Below, piece after piece: positions 16,546 through 26,143 of a DNA stretch of 64,000 bases (positions are counted from its first letter, which is position 1; each line of letters starts with the position of its first letter). The position numbers and the translations under genes are program-made. The DNA lies in contig NZ_JADMKU010000002.1 of NCBI RefSeq assembly GCF_018219815.1, forward strand, positions 287,434 to 351,433. Reading direction: 5' to 3'. The stretch comes from Thalassovita aquimarina (GTDB taxonomy: Bacteria; Pseudomonadota; Alphaproteobacteria; Rhodobacterales; Rhodobacteraceae). The notes beneath the pieces are model-generated. The model did not search any database, was not told where the DNA came from, and worked only from the letters and a program-made list of their open reading frames with translations.

Positions 16546-17651
16546 CACCCGATGGTGCCGCGGTTTTCGCCGATCTGGCCGCGATGCAGCAGCAGGTGAT
16601 CAAGGATCACGCAGGCCATCATCGCCTCGGCCACCGGCACCGCGCGGATGCCGACGCAGGGGTCGTGACGGCCCTTGGTGATCACTTCGATCGCGGTGCC
16701 GTCCTTGCGGATCGACTGGCGCGGCGTGAGGATCGAGGAGGTCGGTTTCACGGCAAAGCGCACCACCACGTCCTGACCGGTGGAAATGCCGCCCAGGATG
16801 CCGCCCGCGTGGTTGGAGGAAAACACCGGCTGACCATCGTTGCCCATGAAGATCTCATCGGCGTTTTCCGACCCGCGCAGTTTCGCCGCCGCCATGCCTT
16901 CGCCGATCTCCACCCCTTTCACCGCGTTGATCGACATCATCGCGGCGGCCAGGTCGGTGTCGAGCTTGCCATAGATCGGCGCGCCGATCCCGGCGGGAAC
17001 GCCGCGCGCCACCACCTCGACCACGGCGCCGACGGAATCGTGTTCCTTGCGCAGCTTCTGCAGGTAATCGGCCCAGTCCTGCGCCACGTCCGGCCCTTGC
17101 GGGATCCAGAAATCGTTCTGGTCGATCGCGTCCCAGTCGAAGCTGTCGCGGTCGATCTCCAGATCGCCCATCGCGGTCATGTAGCCCTTGATTTCCAGAC
17201 CCGGCACCATCGCCCTGATCGCTTCGCGCGCCACGCCACCGGCGGCCACCCGGGCGGCGGTTTCGCGGGCCGAGGACCTGCCGCCGCCGCGATAATCGCG
17301 ATTGCCGTATTTCAGGTGATAGGTGATGTCGGCATGGCCGGGGCGGAAGGTCTGGGCAATCTCGCCGTAATCGCGCGACCGCTGGTCGGTATTTTCGATC
17401 ATCAGCTGGATCGGGGTTCCGGTGGTCTTGCCCTCGAACACGCCCGACAGAATCTTCACCGCGTCCGGTTCCTGCCGCTGGGTGGTGTGCTTGCTCTGCC
17501 CCGGGCGGCGCTTGTCCAGCCAGTGCTGCAGCATCGCCGCGTCGACAGGCACTTCCGGCGGGCAGCCATCCACTGTCGCCCCCAGGGCGGGTCCGTGGCT
17601 TTCGCCCCAGGTGGTGACGCGGAACAGGTGACCGAATGTATTGATGCTCAT
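16545..17651 (-). CDS. aroC: Chorismate synthase
   Basis: A 368-aa enzyme making chorismate from 5-enolpyruvylshikimate 3-phosphate, the last step of the shikimate pathway, using reduced FMN. The family motifs are clear: [20 protein letters not shown] at the N-terminus, the [20 protein letters not shown] loop in the middle, and a conserved tail [17 protein letters not shown]. The ATG at 17651 was chosen because ten residues upstream are unlike the family. It leads a minus-strand unit with the HD and AEC genes. The divergent side holds the TPP riboswitch of thiBPQ. Confidence 0.97.
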   Translation of the reverse strand: MSINTFGHLFRVTTWGESHGPALGATVDGCPPEVPVDAAMLQHWLDKRRPGQSKHTTQRQEPDAVKILSGVFEGKTTGTPIQLMIENTDQRSRDYGEIAQTFRPGHADITYHLKYGNRDYRGGGRSSARETAARVAAGGVAREAIRAMVPGLEIKGYMTAMGDLEIDRDSFDWDAIDQNDFWIPQGPDVAQDWADYLQKLRKEHDSVGAVVEVVARGVPAGIGAPIYGKLDTDLAAAMMSINAVKGVEIGEGMAAAKLRGSENADEIFMGNDGQPVFSSNHAGGILGGISTGQDVVVRFAVKPTSSILTPRQSIRKDGTAIEVITKGRHDPCVGIRAVPVAEAMMACVILDHLLLHRGQIGENRGTIG

Positions 17652-17748
17652 CGCAGCGCTCCTTTGCAGCCTGCAATACAAAGCACGGGCCGCGCGCTCA
17701 AGCGGTTTTGCCTTGAAACGGTGTATCGGCGGCGCTAGGTCTGCGGCG

Positions 17749-17841
17749 ACCTCGGGGTGCGTGCCGCGTGTTGCGGCGGGCTGAGATGCAATCCTGCGAA
17801 CCCGTTGAACCTGAACCGGTTAAGACCGGCGGAGGGAAGGT
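17749..17841 (+). promoter_or_regulatory. TPP riboswitch (THI element)
   Basis: The conserved THI-box pieces are present in order: CGGGGTGC at 17753-17760, GGCTGAGATG, ACCCGTTGAACCTGA, GGTTAAGACCGGCG and GGAGGGAAGG. A possible closing stem pairs ACCT 17749-17752 with AGGT 17838-17841. After it, CTAAC 17858-17862 can pair with GTTAG 17876-17880, which overlaps the AGGAGG ribosome site of thiB at 17879-17884. This would hide the ribosome site when thiamine pyrophosphate is bound, giving translational control; the platform is inferred. Confidence 0.95.
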
Positions 17842-17890
17842 ATGGATACTCTCCACACTAACTCCGCCCGTCGCAGTTAGGAGGATACCT

Positions 17891-18868
17891 GTGAAGTATC
17901 TTGCATTTGCCACGGGACTGTTGGCCGCCACTTCCGCAGTGGCCGATATCCCCGTACTGACGATCTACACCTATGACAGCTTCGTATCCGACTGGGGCCC
18001 CGGCCCGGCGGTGGAAAAAGCCTTCGAAGAAACCTGCGGATGCGACCTGCAATTCGTCGGTGCCGGCGACGGCGCGGCCCTGCTGGGGCGGCTGAAACTG
18101 GAAGGCGCGCGCACCAAGGCCGATGTGGTTCTCGGGCTCGACACCAACCTGACCGCCGCCGCCAAGGAAACCGGGCTGTTCGCCGAAACCACGGTCAGCG
18201 CCGATTACGATCTTCCGGTGGACTGGAACGATCCGGTTTTCGTGCCCTATGACTGGGGCTATTTCGCCTTCGTGCAAAACGCCGACCTGGACGGTCCCAC
18301 GGATTTCAGGGAATTGGCAGACAGCGATCTGAAAATCGTCATCCAGGATCCGCGCAGCTCGACCCCGGGTCTGGGCCTGCTGATGTGGGTGAAGGCGGCC
18401 TATGGCGACGACGCGCCGGCGATCTGGGAGGGGCTGAGCGACAACATCGTCACCGTCACGAAAGGCTGGTCCGAAGCCTATGGCATGTTCCTGGAAGGCG
18501 AAGCCGATTTGGTCCTCAGCTACACCACCTCGCCCGCCTATCACCTGATCGCGGAAAGCGATGCGTCGAAAACCGCGGCGCGCTTCTCCGAGGGCCACTA
18601 CATGCAGATCGAGGTCGCGGGCAAGATCGCGGGCACCGATCAGCCCGAACTGGCCGATCAGTTCCTGCAATTCATGGTGACGGATGCGTTCCAGTCGGTG
18701 ATCCCGACCACCAACTGGATGTATCCCGCCGTTACCCCCGAAGCCGGGTTGCCGGAAGGGTTCGAGACCCTGATCCAGCCGGAAAAGGCCCTGATGGTCC
18801 CCTCGGATCAGGCCCCCAAGGTACGCGACGCGGCGCTGGCCGAATGGCTTGAGGCGCTTTCGAAGTGA
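17891..18868 (+). CDS. thiB: Thiamine ABC transporter, substrate-binding protein
   Basis: A 325-aa periplasmic binding protein for thiamine and its phosphates. The signal peptide is KYLAFATGLLAATSAVA (residues 2-18), followed by the mature start DIPVLTIYTYDSF. Family residues SAYE-like TKGWSEAYGMFLEGEADLVL and the C-terminal TNWMYPAV are typical of ThiB/TbpA. The GTG start has AGGAGG six bases upstream and follows the TPP riboswitch, which fixes the function more firmly than similarity alone. The stop overlaps the thiP start by four bases. Confidence 0.95.
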   Translation: MKYLAFATGLLAATSAVADIPVLTIYTYDSFVSDWGPGPAVEKAFEETCGCDLQFVGAGDGAALLGRLKLEGARTKADVVLGLDTNLTAAAKETGLFAETTVSADYDLPVDWNDPVFVPYDWGYFAFVQNADLDGPTDFRELADSDLKIVIQDPRSSTPGLGLLMWVKAAYGDDAPAIWEGLSDNIVTVTKGWSEAYGMFLEGEADLVLSYTTSPAYHLIAESDASKTAARFSEGHYMQIEVAGKIAGTDQPELADQFLQFMVTDAFQSVIPTTNWMYPAVTPEAGLPEGFETLIQPEKALMVPSDQAPKVRDAALAEWLEALSK

Positions 18869-20397
18869 TCAGAGGCGGCCCGGGATATGCAGCGGCAGCC
18901 TTGGTTCTGCTGTTCATTTTCGGGCCGCTGATCGTGGTGTTTGTCCGGGCCGGGGGCGGAACGCTGCCCGGCCCCGCCGATTGGGCGGCGGTGCGGTTTT
19001 CGATCACGCAGGCAACGCTGTCGGCCCTGTTCAGCGTCATCCTGGCGGTGCCGGTCGCCCGCGCACTGGCGCGGCGGCAATTCCCGGGGCGCAGCCTGCT
19101 GATCACGCTGCTGGGCGCGCCCTTCATCCTGCCGGTCATCGTGGCGGTGCTGGGCCTGCTGGCGGTGTTCGGCCGCAGCGGGGTGTTGAATTCCGTGCTT
19201 ATCTGGGCAGGGCTGCCCCCGGTGCAGATCTACGGCCTGCACGGGGTGGTTCTGGCGCATGTGTTTTTCAACCTGCCGCTGGCGACACGCATCCTGTTGC
19301 AGGCCTGGCAACAGATCCCGGCGGAACGGTTCCGGCTGGCCGCCAGCCTGAACATGACCGCGGGGCAGGTCATGCGGCGGCTGGAACTGCCGATGCTGCG
19401 GACAACCTTGCCCGGCGCCTTCATCGTCATCTTCGCCATCTGTTTGAGCAGTTTCACCGTCGCGCTGACACTGGGCGGCGGGCCGAAGGCGACCACGGTG
19501 GAACTGGCGATCTACCAGGCGTTCCGCTTCGATTTCGATCTGGGCCGCGCAGCGGTTCTGGCCGTGATCCAGACCCTTCTGGCCGGTATCGTGGCGCTTG
19601 TCGCGTTGAAATATTCCCGTGGCGAGGGCTTCGGCGCCGGACTGGACCGGGTGGTGCGCCGCTGGGATGCGCAATCGGCCGGGTTGCGCATCACCGATAC
19701 CGCCGTGATGATCCTGACCGCGCTGTTCCTGCTGCTGCCCTTGTTGCTGGTGGTAATCAACGGGATCGCCGGATGGGCGAAAATGCCGGACCAGGTTTTC
19801 ACCGCGCTCAGGGTCTCGCTGGTCATTTCCCTGGTATCGACCGCCGTGGCCCTGGCCCTGGCGCTGCCGATTGCGCTGGCGGCACTGCGACGCGGCTGGA
19901 TCGAGGTGATCGGGCTGCTTGGCATCGTTTCCTCGCCGCTGGTGCTGGGCACCGGGCTGTTCCTGATCGTGTACCCCTTTGCCGATCCGGCGCGACTGGC
20001 CTTCGCGGTGACCGGGCTGGTCAATGCGCTGACGGCGCTGCCTTTCGTGCTGCGCGTGCTGATCCCGTCGCTGCGCGCGTCGGAAAAGAACTTCGGCAGG
20101 CTGGCCGATGTGCTGGGCCTGACCGGATGGGCACGGCTGCGATTCCTGCTGCTGCCCCGGGCGCGGCGGGCGCTTGGGTTTTCCGCCGGGCTTGCCGCGG
20201 CCTTTTCGATGGGAGATCTGGGCGTCATCACGCTGTTCGCCGATCCCAGCCGCGCCACGCTGCCGTTGCAGATGTACCGGTTGATGGGGGCCTTCCGGAT
20301 GGAGGCCGCCGCCGGTGCGGGATTGCTGTTGCTGGTCTTCAGCCTTGGCCTATTTTGGATGTTCGACAAACTGGGACGCGGCGATGTTGACGCTTGA
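18865..20397 (+). CDS. thiP: Thiamine ABC transporter, permease
   Basis: A 510-aa inner-membrane permease with two fused permease domains, about twelve helices in all. Each half has the EAA-type loop, with LAASLNMTAGQVMRRLELPML near residue 160 and DVLGLTGWARLRFLLLPRA near residue 435, which couple to the ATPase. Fused double permease is the normal ThiP form. It starts with GTG overlapping thiB by four bases, and thiQ begins 14 bases before its end, so all three are one operon under the TPP riboswitch. Confidence 0.95.
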   Translation: MIRGGPGYAAAALVLLFIFGPLIVVFVRAGGGTLPGPADWAAVRFSITQATLSALFSVILAVPVARALARRQFPGRSLLITLLGAPFILPVIVAVLGLLAVFGRSGVLNSVLIWAGLPPVQIYGLHGVVLAHVFFNLPLATRILLQAWQQIPAERFRLAASLNMTAGQVMRRLELPMLRTTLPGAFIVIFAICLSSFTVALTLGGGPKATTVELAIYQAFRFDFDLGRAAVLAVIQTLLAGIVALVALKYSRGEGFGAGLDRVVRRWDAQSAGLRITDTAVMILTALFLLLPLLLVVINGIAGWAKMPDQVFTALRVSLVISLVSTAVALALALPIALAALRRGWIEVIGLLGIVSSPLVLGTGLFLIVYPFADPARLAFAVTGLVNALTALPFVLRVLIPSLRASEKNFGRLADVLGLTGWARLRFLLLPRARRALGFSAGLAAAFSMGDLGVITLFADPSRATLPLQMYRLMGAFRMEAAAGAGLLLLVFSLGLFWMFDKLGRGDVDA

Positions 20398-21079
20398 GAA
20401 ACTGGAAATCGTGCTGGACGGATTCACGCTGAATGCCGATTTCACGCTGGAACAGGGTCGAAACCTGGCCCTGATCGGCCCGTCCGGCGCGGGCAAGTCG
20501 ACCCTGCTGAACGTGATCGCGGGCTTCTTGCGGCCGCGTTCGGGCCGGGTGCTGTGGCAAGGTGAAGACATCACCGATCTGCCGCCGGGACAGCGGCCGA
20601 TTTCGATGCTATTTCAGGACAACAACCTGTTTCCCCATCTCACCGTGACGCAGAATATCGGGCTGGGCATCCGCCCCGATCTGAGGCTGAACGCGGCGGA
20701 ACGGGCATATCTGCACGACGCGCTGGAACGGGTCGGATTGGCGGGCATGGCCGGCCGCAAACCCGGCCAGTTGTCGGGCGGGCAGCAAAGCCGGGTCGCT
20801 TTGGCCCGCGTGCTTGTGCAACGCAAGCCGCTGGTGCTGCTGGACGAACCCTTTTCGGCGCTCGGACCGGCGTTGAAACATGACATGCTGCGGCTGGTGG
20901 GCGATCTGATGCAGGAAATCGGCGGCACGATGCTCATGGTCAGCCACGAACCCGAGGACGCACAGATGATCGCCGATGTGACCTCGGTCGTGGCGCAGGG
21001 CACGGTAACCGCGCCGAAACCCACCGCCGCGCTGTTCGAAAACCCGCCGAAGGTGCTACGCGACTACCTGGGCACCTGA
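20384..21079 (+). CDS. thiQ: Thiamine ABC transporter, ATP-binding protein
   Basis: A 231-aa ATPase of the thiamine importer. Walker A GPSGAGKST lies near residue 33, Q-loop LFQDNNLFPHL after it, signature LSGGQQSR near residue 127, Walker B VLLDEPF and switch SHEPED. The 14-base overlap with thiP and the shared riboswitch fix its role. The ATG at 20384 begins the conserved MLTLEKLEI start; upstream residues have no similarity. It closes the thiamine operon; the next gene lies 101 bases on with its own start region. Confidence 0.95.
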   Translation: MLTLEKLEIVLDGFTLNADFTLEQGRNLALIGPSGAGKSTLLNVIAGFLRPRSGRVLWQGEDITDLPPGQRPISMLFQDNNLFPHLTVTQNIGLGIRPDLRLNAAERAYLHDALERVGLAGMAGRKPGQLSGGQQSRVALARVLVQRKPLVLLDEPFSALGPALKHDMLRLVGDLMQEIGGTMLMVSHEPEDAQMIADVTSVVAQGTVTAPKPTAALFENPPKVLRDYLGT

Positions 21080-21180
21080 GCGCGGGGCGCGGAAAGGCGC
21101 GGTTTATCCGTAACATGAGGTTGCGCGCGGGCGCCGGGACCGCCACAGTCGGGTCATCGCCACCGAAAGGAGTCCCGCCG

Positions 21181-21999
21181 ATGGATTTCATGTCGCTCAT
21201 CTGGATTTTCATTCTGCTCACGGCCCTTCAGCCGATGTTCCAGAAAAAGCTGCAAGAGGCCATGCGCCAGCGCAAGATCGACGAAATTCAGAAAAAACGC
21301 GGGTCGCGGGTGATCGTTCTGGTGCACCGGCAGGAAACCATGAGCTTCCTCGGTTTTCCGCTGATCCGCTATATCGACGTGCAGGACAGCGAACAGGTGC
21401 TGCGGGTGATCGACAGTACCGATGACGACACGCCGATCGACTTCGTCGTGCACACGCCGGGCGGCATGGTCCTGGCCGCGGTGCAGATCAGCCGCGCGCT
21501 GCGTAAGCACAAGGCCGATGTGCGCGTTCTGGTGCCGCATTACGCGATGTCGGGCGGCACGCTGATCGCGCTTGCCGCCGATGAAATCGTGATGAACCGC
21601 CACGCGGTGCTGGGCCCGGTCGATCCGCAACTGGGAATGCAGGCGCCGCAGGCCGCCGCGTCCATCCTGGCCGCCGTGGCACAGAAGAACGTCAAGGACG
21701 TGGACGATGCGACACTGATCAACGCCGATCTGGCGAAGAAGGCCATCGCGCAGGTGAAAGGTGACGCGACGACCCTTCTGGCCAGCCACATGGACCAGGC
21801 AGAGGCCGAAAAGGTTGCGGACAAGCTGGCTTCGGGGATCTGGACCCACGATTACCCGATCTCGGCGGAAGAGGCGAAAGAGATGGGGCTGCCGATCAGC
21901 ACCGACATGCCGACCGAGGTGATGGACCTGATGCGGCTTTACCCGCAGCCCACGAACAAGCAGGGCGGTGTCGAATACCTGCCGCGCAAACACGCCTAG
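21181..21999 (+). CDS. Membrane-anchored SDH-family Clp-fold serine protease
   Basis: A 272-aa protein of the ClpP/crotonase fold group (PF01972-type, Ser-Asp-His). Residues 2-20 form a single membrane helix (DFMSLIWIFILLTALQPMF), so the catalytic domain is probably cytoplasmic and membrane-bound. The oxyanion loop HTPGGMVL and nucleophile region HYAMSGGTLIAL are visible; a later Asp/His pair is plausible but unassigned. The family resembles SppA and archaeal membrane proteases that degrade membrane peptides or regulate stomatins; no stomatin or NfeD gene is adjacent. An AAAGGAG ribosome site precedes the ATG. Confidence 0.8.
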   Translation: MDFMSLIWIFILLTALQPMFQKKLQEAMRQRKIDEIQKKRGSRVIVLVHRQETMSFLGFPLIRYIDVQDSEQVLRVIDSTDDDTPIDFVVHTPGGMVLAAVQISRALRKHKADVRVLVPHYAMSGGTLIALAADEIVMNRHAVLGPVDPQLGMQAPQAAASILAAVAQKNVKDVDDATLINADLAKKAIAQVKGDATTLLASHMDQAEAEKVADKLASGIWTHDYPISAEEAKEMGLPISTDMPTEVMDLMRLYPQPTNKQGGVEYLPRKHA

Positions 22000-22036
22000 G
22001 GCTTGCCTTTCCCGATCCCTGCCCAAGATACAGCAT

Positions 22037-22891
22037 ATGACAAAGACACTGATTTCCTTCGGCCACGGCTATTCGGCGACAGCGCTCGCCAAGATTCTGA
22101 TCCCGCAGGGATGGCGCATAATCGGCACCACCCGGAGCGCGGAAAAATGCGACGCGCTGGCCGCTGCCGGGGTGGAACCGGCACTGTGGCCCGGCACCGA
22201 CATGACGCCCTTTCTGGATCAGGCAAGCCACATCCTGGTTTCCGCCGCCCCGGATACCGCGGGCGATCCGGTACTGCGGCATTACCGCGACCAGATCGCG
22301 GCGCGGGCGGATCGGTTCGAATGGGTGGGATATCTGTCGACCACCGGGGTTTACGGCGACCATCAGGGCGATTGGGTCGACGAGGATACCGCGCTGACGC
22401 CGTCGACCAAACGCGGCCAGATGCGGGTCGCGGCGGAAGCGGAATGGCAATCCATCCCCGGCCTGCCGCTGCATATCTTCCGGCTGGCGGGCATCTATGG
22501 CCCCGGGCGCGGCCCCTTTGCCAAGGTCCGCAATGGCACCGCGCGTCGGATCATCAAGCCGGGGCAGGTGTTCAGCCGCATTCATGTCGAAGACATCGCG
22601 CAAGTGCTGGCCGCCTCGATCACCCGGCCCAATCCCGGCGCGATCTACAATCTGTGCGATGACGATCCCGCCCCGCCCGAGGACGTGATCGCCCATGCGG
22701 CAGAGCTTCTGGGGCTACCGGTGCCGCCGGCGGAAGATTTCGAAACGGCCGAGATGACGCCGATGGCGCGCAGTTTCTACGCAGAATCGAAAAAGGTCCG
22801 GAACGCCCGCATCAAATCCGAATTGGGCGTCCGGTTAAGATATCCAACTTATCGGGATGGCCTTGCAGCATTGCTGCAAAGCGACGGCTGA
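22037..22891 (+). CDS. SDR-family NAD(P)-dependent epimerase/dehydratase-like protein
   Basis: A 284-aa extended short-chain dehydrogenase-like protein. The start SFGHGYSATALAKIL is a Rossmann motif in a shortened form (GxGxxA-like), TTGVYGDHQGDWVDE resembles the substrate loop, and GIYGPGRGPFAKVRNG and FSRIHVEDIAQVL are typical of YeeZ/GDP-mannose-type SDR proteins. The usual catalytic YxxxK is not obvious, so it may not be an active dehydrogenase. Function unknown. It follows the protease gene by 37 bases on the same strand and ends seven bases before a convergent small gene. Confidence 0.75.
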   Translation: MTKTLISFGHGYSATALAKILIPQGWRIIGTTRSAEKCDALAAAGVEPALWPGTDMTPFLDQASHILVSAAPDTAGDPVLRHYRDQIAARADRFEWVGYLSTTGVYGDHQGDWVDEDTALTPSTKRGQMRVAAEAEWQSIPGLPLHIFRLAGIYGPGRGPFAKVRNGTARRIIKPGQVFSRIHVEDIAQVLAASITRPNPGAIYNLCDDDPAPPEDVIAHAAELLGLPVPPAEDFETAEMTPMARSFYAESKKVRNARIKSELGVRLRYPTYRDGLAALLQSDG

Positions 22892-22898
22892 CACCGTA

Positions 22899-23087
22899 TC
22901 AGTCGGTGAACGCGATCAGCGCCACGGCCAGCAGCATGACCGAAACCGCCAGCGCGTTGTCAGAAGACGACGATGCGGCATCGGCCATGATGACCTCGGG
23001 TTCCATCGCGGGTTCGGCGGCGCTCCCCGCCAAAACGGGGCCTGCGACAAGTGTCAGGCAAAGCGGCAGGACGGCAAAACGTTTCAT
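22899..23087 (-). CDS. Small secreted or membrane protein with MEPEVI motif
   Basis: A 62-aa protein. Residues 1-20 form a signal peptide ([19 protein letters not shown]), then a short segment with [10 protein letters not shown], a serine-rich run, and a C-terminal hydrophobic helix (about residues 45-59). I recall similar small proteins in Rhodobacterales, but their function is unknown to me. Its ATG overlaps the dxs stop by four bases (ATGA), which makes it the last gene of the HDAC-xseB-ispA-dxs unit and supports it being real. Confidence 0.7.
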   Translation of the reverse strand: MKRFAVLPLCLTLVAGPVLAGSAAEPAMEPEVIMADAASSSSDNALAVSVMLLAVALIAFTD

Positions 23088-25012
23088 GCTCTTTTCTCTC
23101 CGATCGTAGCAATTCCAAGAACTTCGAGGACTTTGGCCTCGATATCAGGTGTGTTCAAGCCTGCGACATCATACATCGCGGCCGGAGAGGCCTGATCGAT
23201 GAAAATATCGGGCAAAACCATCGATCTGAACTTCAGCCCACTGTCAAAAACGCCGTTTTCGGCCAGCAATTGCGCCACGTGACTGCCGAAACCGCCGATG
23301 GCGCCTTCCTCGATGGTGATCAGCGCCTCGTGATTCTGCGCCAGGTCGAGAATCAGATTCTCGTCCAGCGGCTTGGCGAAGCGGGCGTCGGCCACCGTCG
23401 GCGATATGCCCTTCGCGGCGAGGTTTTCGCTGGCCTGCATGACTTCCTGCAAACGGGTGCCGAAGGACAGGATCGCGACCCGTGCCCCTTCGCGCAACAC
23501 GCGACCCTTGCCGATTTCCAGCGGCACGCCGCATTCGGGCAGATCGACACCAACCCCTTCGCCGCGCGGATAACGAAAGGCGATGGGACCGTCATCATGG
23601 GCGGCGGCGGTGGCGACCATATGGACCAGTTCCGCCTCGTCCGCGGCGGCCATCACAACCATGCCCGGCAGGTTGGTCAGGAAGGCAATGTCGTAACTGC
23701 CCGCATGGGTGGCGCCATCGGCCCCGACCAGGCCGGCCCGGTCGATGGCGAACCGCACCGGCAGCCGCTGAATCGCCACGTCGTGCACCACCTGGTCATA
23801 GCCGCGCTGCAGGAAGGTCGAATACATAGCGCAGAAAGGTTTCAGCCCGCCCGCCGCCAGACCGGCGCTGAACGTCACGCCGTGCTGTTCGGCGATACCG
23901 ACATCGAAACAGCGCGAGGGATAGCGTTCGGCAAACAGGTTCAACCCGGTACCATCGGGCATCGCGGCGGTCACCGCGCAAATTTTGTCGTCGCGCGCGG
24001 CCTCGTCGACCAGCGCCTTGCCGAACACAGAGGTATAGCTCGGCGCGTTCGACGGCGCTTTCTTCTGTTCGCCAGTGATGACATCGAACTTGGCGGTGGC
24101 ATGGCCACGGTCGCGGGCGCGTTCGGCGGGGCCATACCCCTTGCCCTTCTTGGTCAGCACGTGGATCAGGATCGGCCCGGTGGCGCGCGCCTTGACCGTG
24201 CGCAGCACCGGCAGCAGCTGGTCCAGATCATGGCCATCGATCGGCCCGACATAGGAAAATCCCAGTTCCTCGAACAGGGTGCCGCCGACCGCCATGCCCT
24301 TGAGCATTTCCTTGGCCCGCTTGGCGCCTTCGCGGAACGGTTCGGGCAGCAGGCTGACCGCGCCCTTGGCGGCGGCCTTGAATTCCTGGAACGGTTCGCC
24401 GGCATAAAGCCGGGTCAGGTAGTTAGACAGCGCGCCGACCGGCGGCGCGATCGACATTTCGTTGTCGTTCAGCATGACGATCAGGCGCTTTTTCAGGTGG
24501 CCCGCGTTGTTCATCGCCTCGAACGCCATGCCGGCGCTCATCGACCCGTCGCCGATCACCGCGATGGCATCGCCCAACCCGCCCTCGGCCATCCCGCCCA
24601 GATCGCGCGCCACGGCGAATCCCAAAGCCGCCGAGATCGAGGTCGAGCTGTGCGCCGCGCCGAACGGGTCATAGGGGCTTTCGCTGCGTTTGGTGAAACC
24701 GGACAGCCCGCCTTCCTGCCGCAGGGTGCGGATACGGTCGCGTCGACCGGTCAGGATCTTGTGCGGATAGCATTGGTGGCTGACGTCCCAGATCAGCTTG
24801 TCCTTGGGCGCGTCGAACACCGCGTGCAGTGCCACGGTCAGTTCCACCACGCCAAGCCCCGCGCCCAGATGGCCGCCGGTCACCGATACCGCGCTGATGG
24901 TTTCCGCGCGCAATTCATCGGCGACCTGATGCAGCTGGGCGTCGCTCAGCCGTTTCAGATCGGCAGGAACGTGAACCTGATCAAGCAGTGGAGTGTCGGG
25001 TCTGTCTGGCAC
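23084..25012 (-). CDS. dxs: 1-deoxy-D-xylulose-5-phosphate synthase
   Basis: A 642-aa thiamine-diphosphate enzyme that condenses pyruvate and glyceraldehyde 3-phosphate, the entry step of the MEP isoprenoid pathway. The thiamine-binding motif [18 protein letters not shown] lies near residue 153; [16 protein letters not shown] near 75 and the transketolase-type [15 protein letters not shown] near residue 430 are diagnostic. It sits 18 bases downstream of ispA on the minus strand. Coupling to the thiamine importer some 4 kb away may be fortuitous, though the enzyme needs the cofactor. Confidence 0.97.
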   Translation of the reverse strand: MPDRPDTPLLDQVHVPADLKRLSDAQLHQVADELRAETISAVSVTGGHLGAGLGVVELTVALHAVFDAPKDKLIWDVSHQCYPHKILTGRRDRIRTLRQEGGLSGFTKRSESPYDPFGAAHSSTSISAALGFAVARDLGGMAEGGLGDAIAVIGDGSMSAGMAFEAMNNAGHLKKRLIVMLNDNEMSIAPPVGALSNYLTRLYAGEPFQEFKAAAKGAVSLLPEPFREGAKRAKEMLKGMAVGGTLFEELGFSYVGPIDGHDLDQLLPVLRTVKARATGPILIHVLTKKGKGYGPAERARDRGHATAKFDVITGEQKKAPSNAPSYTSVFGKALVDEAARDDKICAVTAAMPDGTGLNLFAERYPSRCFDVGIAEQHGVTFSAGLAAGGLKPFCAMYSTFLQRGYDQVVHDVAIQRLPVRFAIDRAGLVGADGATHAGSYDIAFLTNLPGMVVMAAADEAELVHMVATAAAHDDGPIAFRYPRGEGVGVDLPECGVPLEIGKGRVLREGARVAILSFGTRLQEVMQASENLAAKGISPTVADARFAKPLDENLILDLAQNHEALITIEEGAIGGFGSHVAQLLAENGVFDSGLKFRSMVLPDIFIDQASPAAMYDVAGLNTPDIEAKVLEVLGIATIGEKRA

Positions 25013-25030
25013 TGGTCCCCTCCGGGGAGT

Positions 25031-25900
25031 TTAGCTTTGACGCGCAATAACGAAACGGGCCGCTTCCCGCAAGCATTCGGCCTCGATCCCGTAACAATCT
25101 AGTGCGTTGCACGCGTCTTCAATCAGGTTCTGCGCACGGGACTTCGCCGCCTCCAGTCCGAGAAGCGACACGAAGGTCGCCTTGCCGGCCTCGGCGTCCT
25201 TGCCGACGGCCTTGCCAACCGTTTCGGCATCGCCTTCGACATCCAGCACGTCGTCCCAGATCTGAAAGGCGAGACCGAGCTTTCGCGCATAGACCGACAG
25301 CGGACCGGTATCCGCCCCGGCCATCAACGCCCCGGCGGTTGCGGACCATTCGATCAGCGCCCCGGTCTTGCCCGCCTGCAAGTCGGTGATCTGATCGAGC
25401 GTCAGCGGTTCCGGCGCGGTTTCGGCGGCGATGTCCAACGCCTGACCACGCACCATGCCCTGCGCTCCGACGGCGCGGGCCAGCCCCAGCACCAGATCGG
25501 CGCGCACGGCGGCGTCGGGCGAACACTCGGACCGGGCCAGCAGCTCGAACGCCAGCGTCTGCAGCGCGTCACCGGCCAGAACGGCGGTGGCCTGATCCCA
25601 TTGCACGTGAACGGTGGGCAAGCCGCGGCGCAGATCGTCGTCATCCATGCAGGGCAGGTCGTCATGCACCAGAGAATAGGCATGCAGCGCCTCGACCGCG
25701 GCGGCCGGCCAGATCGCCCGTTCCGGCGCGATGCCGTGCAGCCGCGCGGTTTCCAGCACCAAGAAGGCGCGCAGACGCTTGCCGCCTGCGCTGGCATAGC
25801 GCATCGCCTGCACCACCGGCAGGTCGCCCATCGGCGCAATCACGCCGTCCAGATGCGCCTGCACCCGGTCGGCGGCGTCTTTCAAACGGGTTTCGAACAC
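25031..25900 (-). CDS. ispA: Farnesyl/geranylgeranyl-type polyprenyl diphosphate synthase
   Basis: A 289-aa trans-prenyltransferase. Both aspartate-rich motifs are visible: DDLPCMDDDDLRRG near residue 83-96 and QIWDDVLD near residue 222, with GKRLRAFL upstream. The short-chain enzyme makes farnesyl (or geranyl) diphosphate for quinones, undecaprenyl lipid and carotenoids. The residues before the first motif suit farnesyl diphosphate, but product length is not certain. It starts directly after the xseB stop with no gap, and dxs follows after 18 bases, so these are an operon. Confidence 0.95.
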   Translation of the reverse strand: MFETRLKDAADRVQAHLDGVIAPMGDLPVVQAMRYASAGGKRLRAFLVLETARLHGIAPERAIWPAAAVEALHAYSLVHDDLPCMDDDDLRRGLPTVHVQWDQATAVLAGDALQTLAFELLARSECSPDAAVRADLVLGLARAVGAQGMVRGQALDIAAETAPEPLTLDQITDLQAGKTGALIEWSATAGALMAGADTGPLSVYARKLGLAFQIWDDVLDVEGDAETVGKAVGKDAEAGKATFVSLLGLEAAKSRAQNLIEDACNALDCYGIEAECLREAARFVIARQS

Positions 25901-26143
25901 TTACAGACCTTCGACCGGCTTCAATCCAGTGGGGTTGCCGTCGCCGTCCAGCGTGATGGCGGCGACCTTTTCCTCGGCTTCCTTTAGCTTGGTTTCGCAG
26001 CGCTTCTTCAGCTCCGCCCCGCGCTCGTAGAGCTTGATGGAATCCTCCAGCGCGACGTCGCCGCGTTCCAGCTGTCCGACCACCGTTTCCAGCTCTTTCA
26101 TCGCCTCTTCGAAGCTCATCTCGCCGACGGGTTTATCGCTCAT
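25901..26143 (-). CDS. xseB: Exodeoxyribonuclease VII small subunit
   Basis: An 80-aa subunit (usual size) that, with XseA, degrades single-stranded DNA. The family pattern SFEEAMKELETVVGQLERGDVALEDSIKLYERG is present, forming two helices. It lies between the HDAC-like gene (four-base overlap ATGA) and ispA (abutting), the usual xseB-ispA-dxs arrangement in alphaproteobacteria. XseA is not in the window. Confidence 0.95.
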   Translation of the reverse strand: MSDKPVGEMSFEEAMKELETVVGQLERGDVALEDSIKLYERGAELKKRCETKLKEAEEKVAAITLDGDGNPTGLKPVEGL

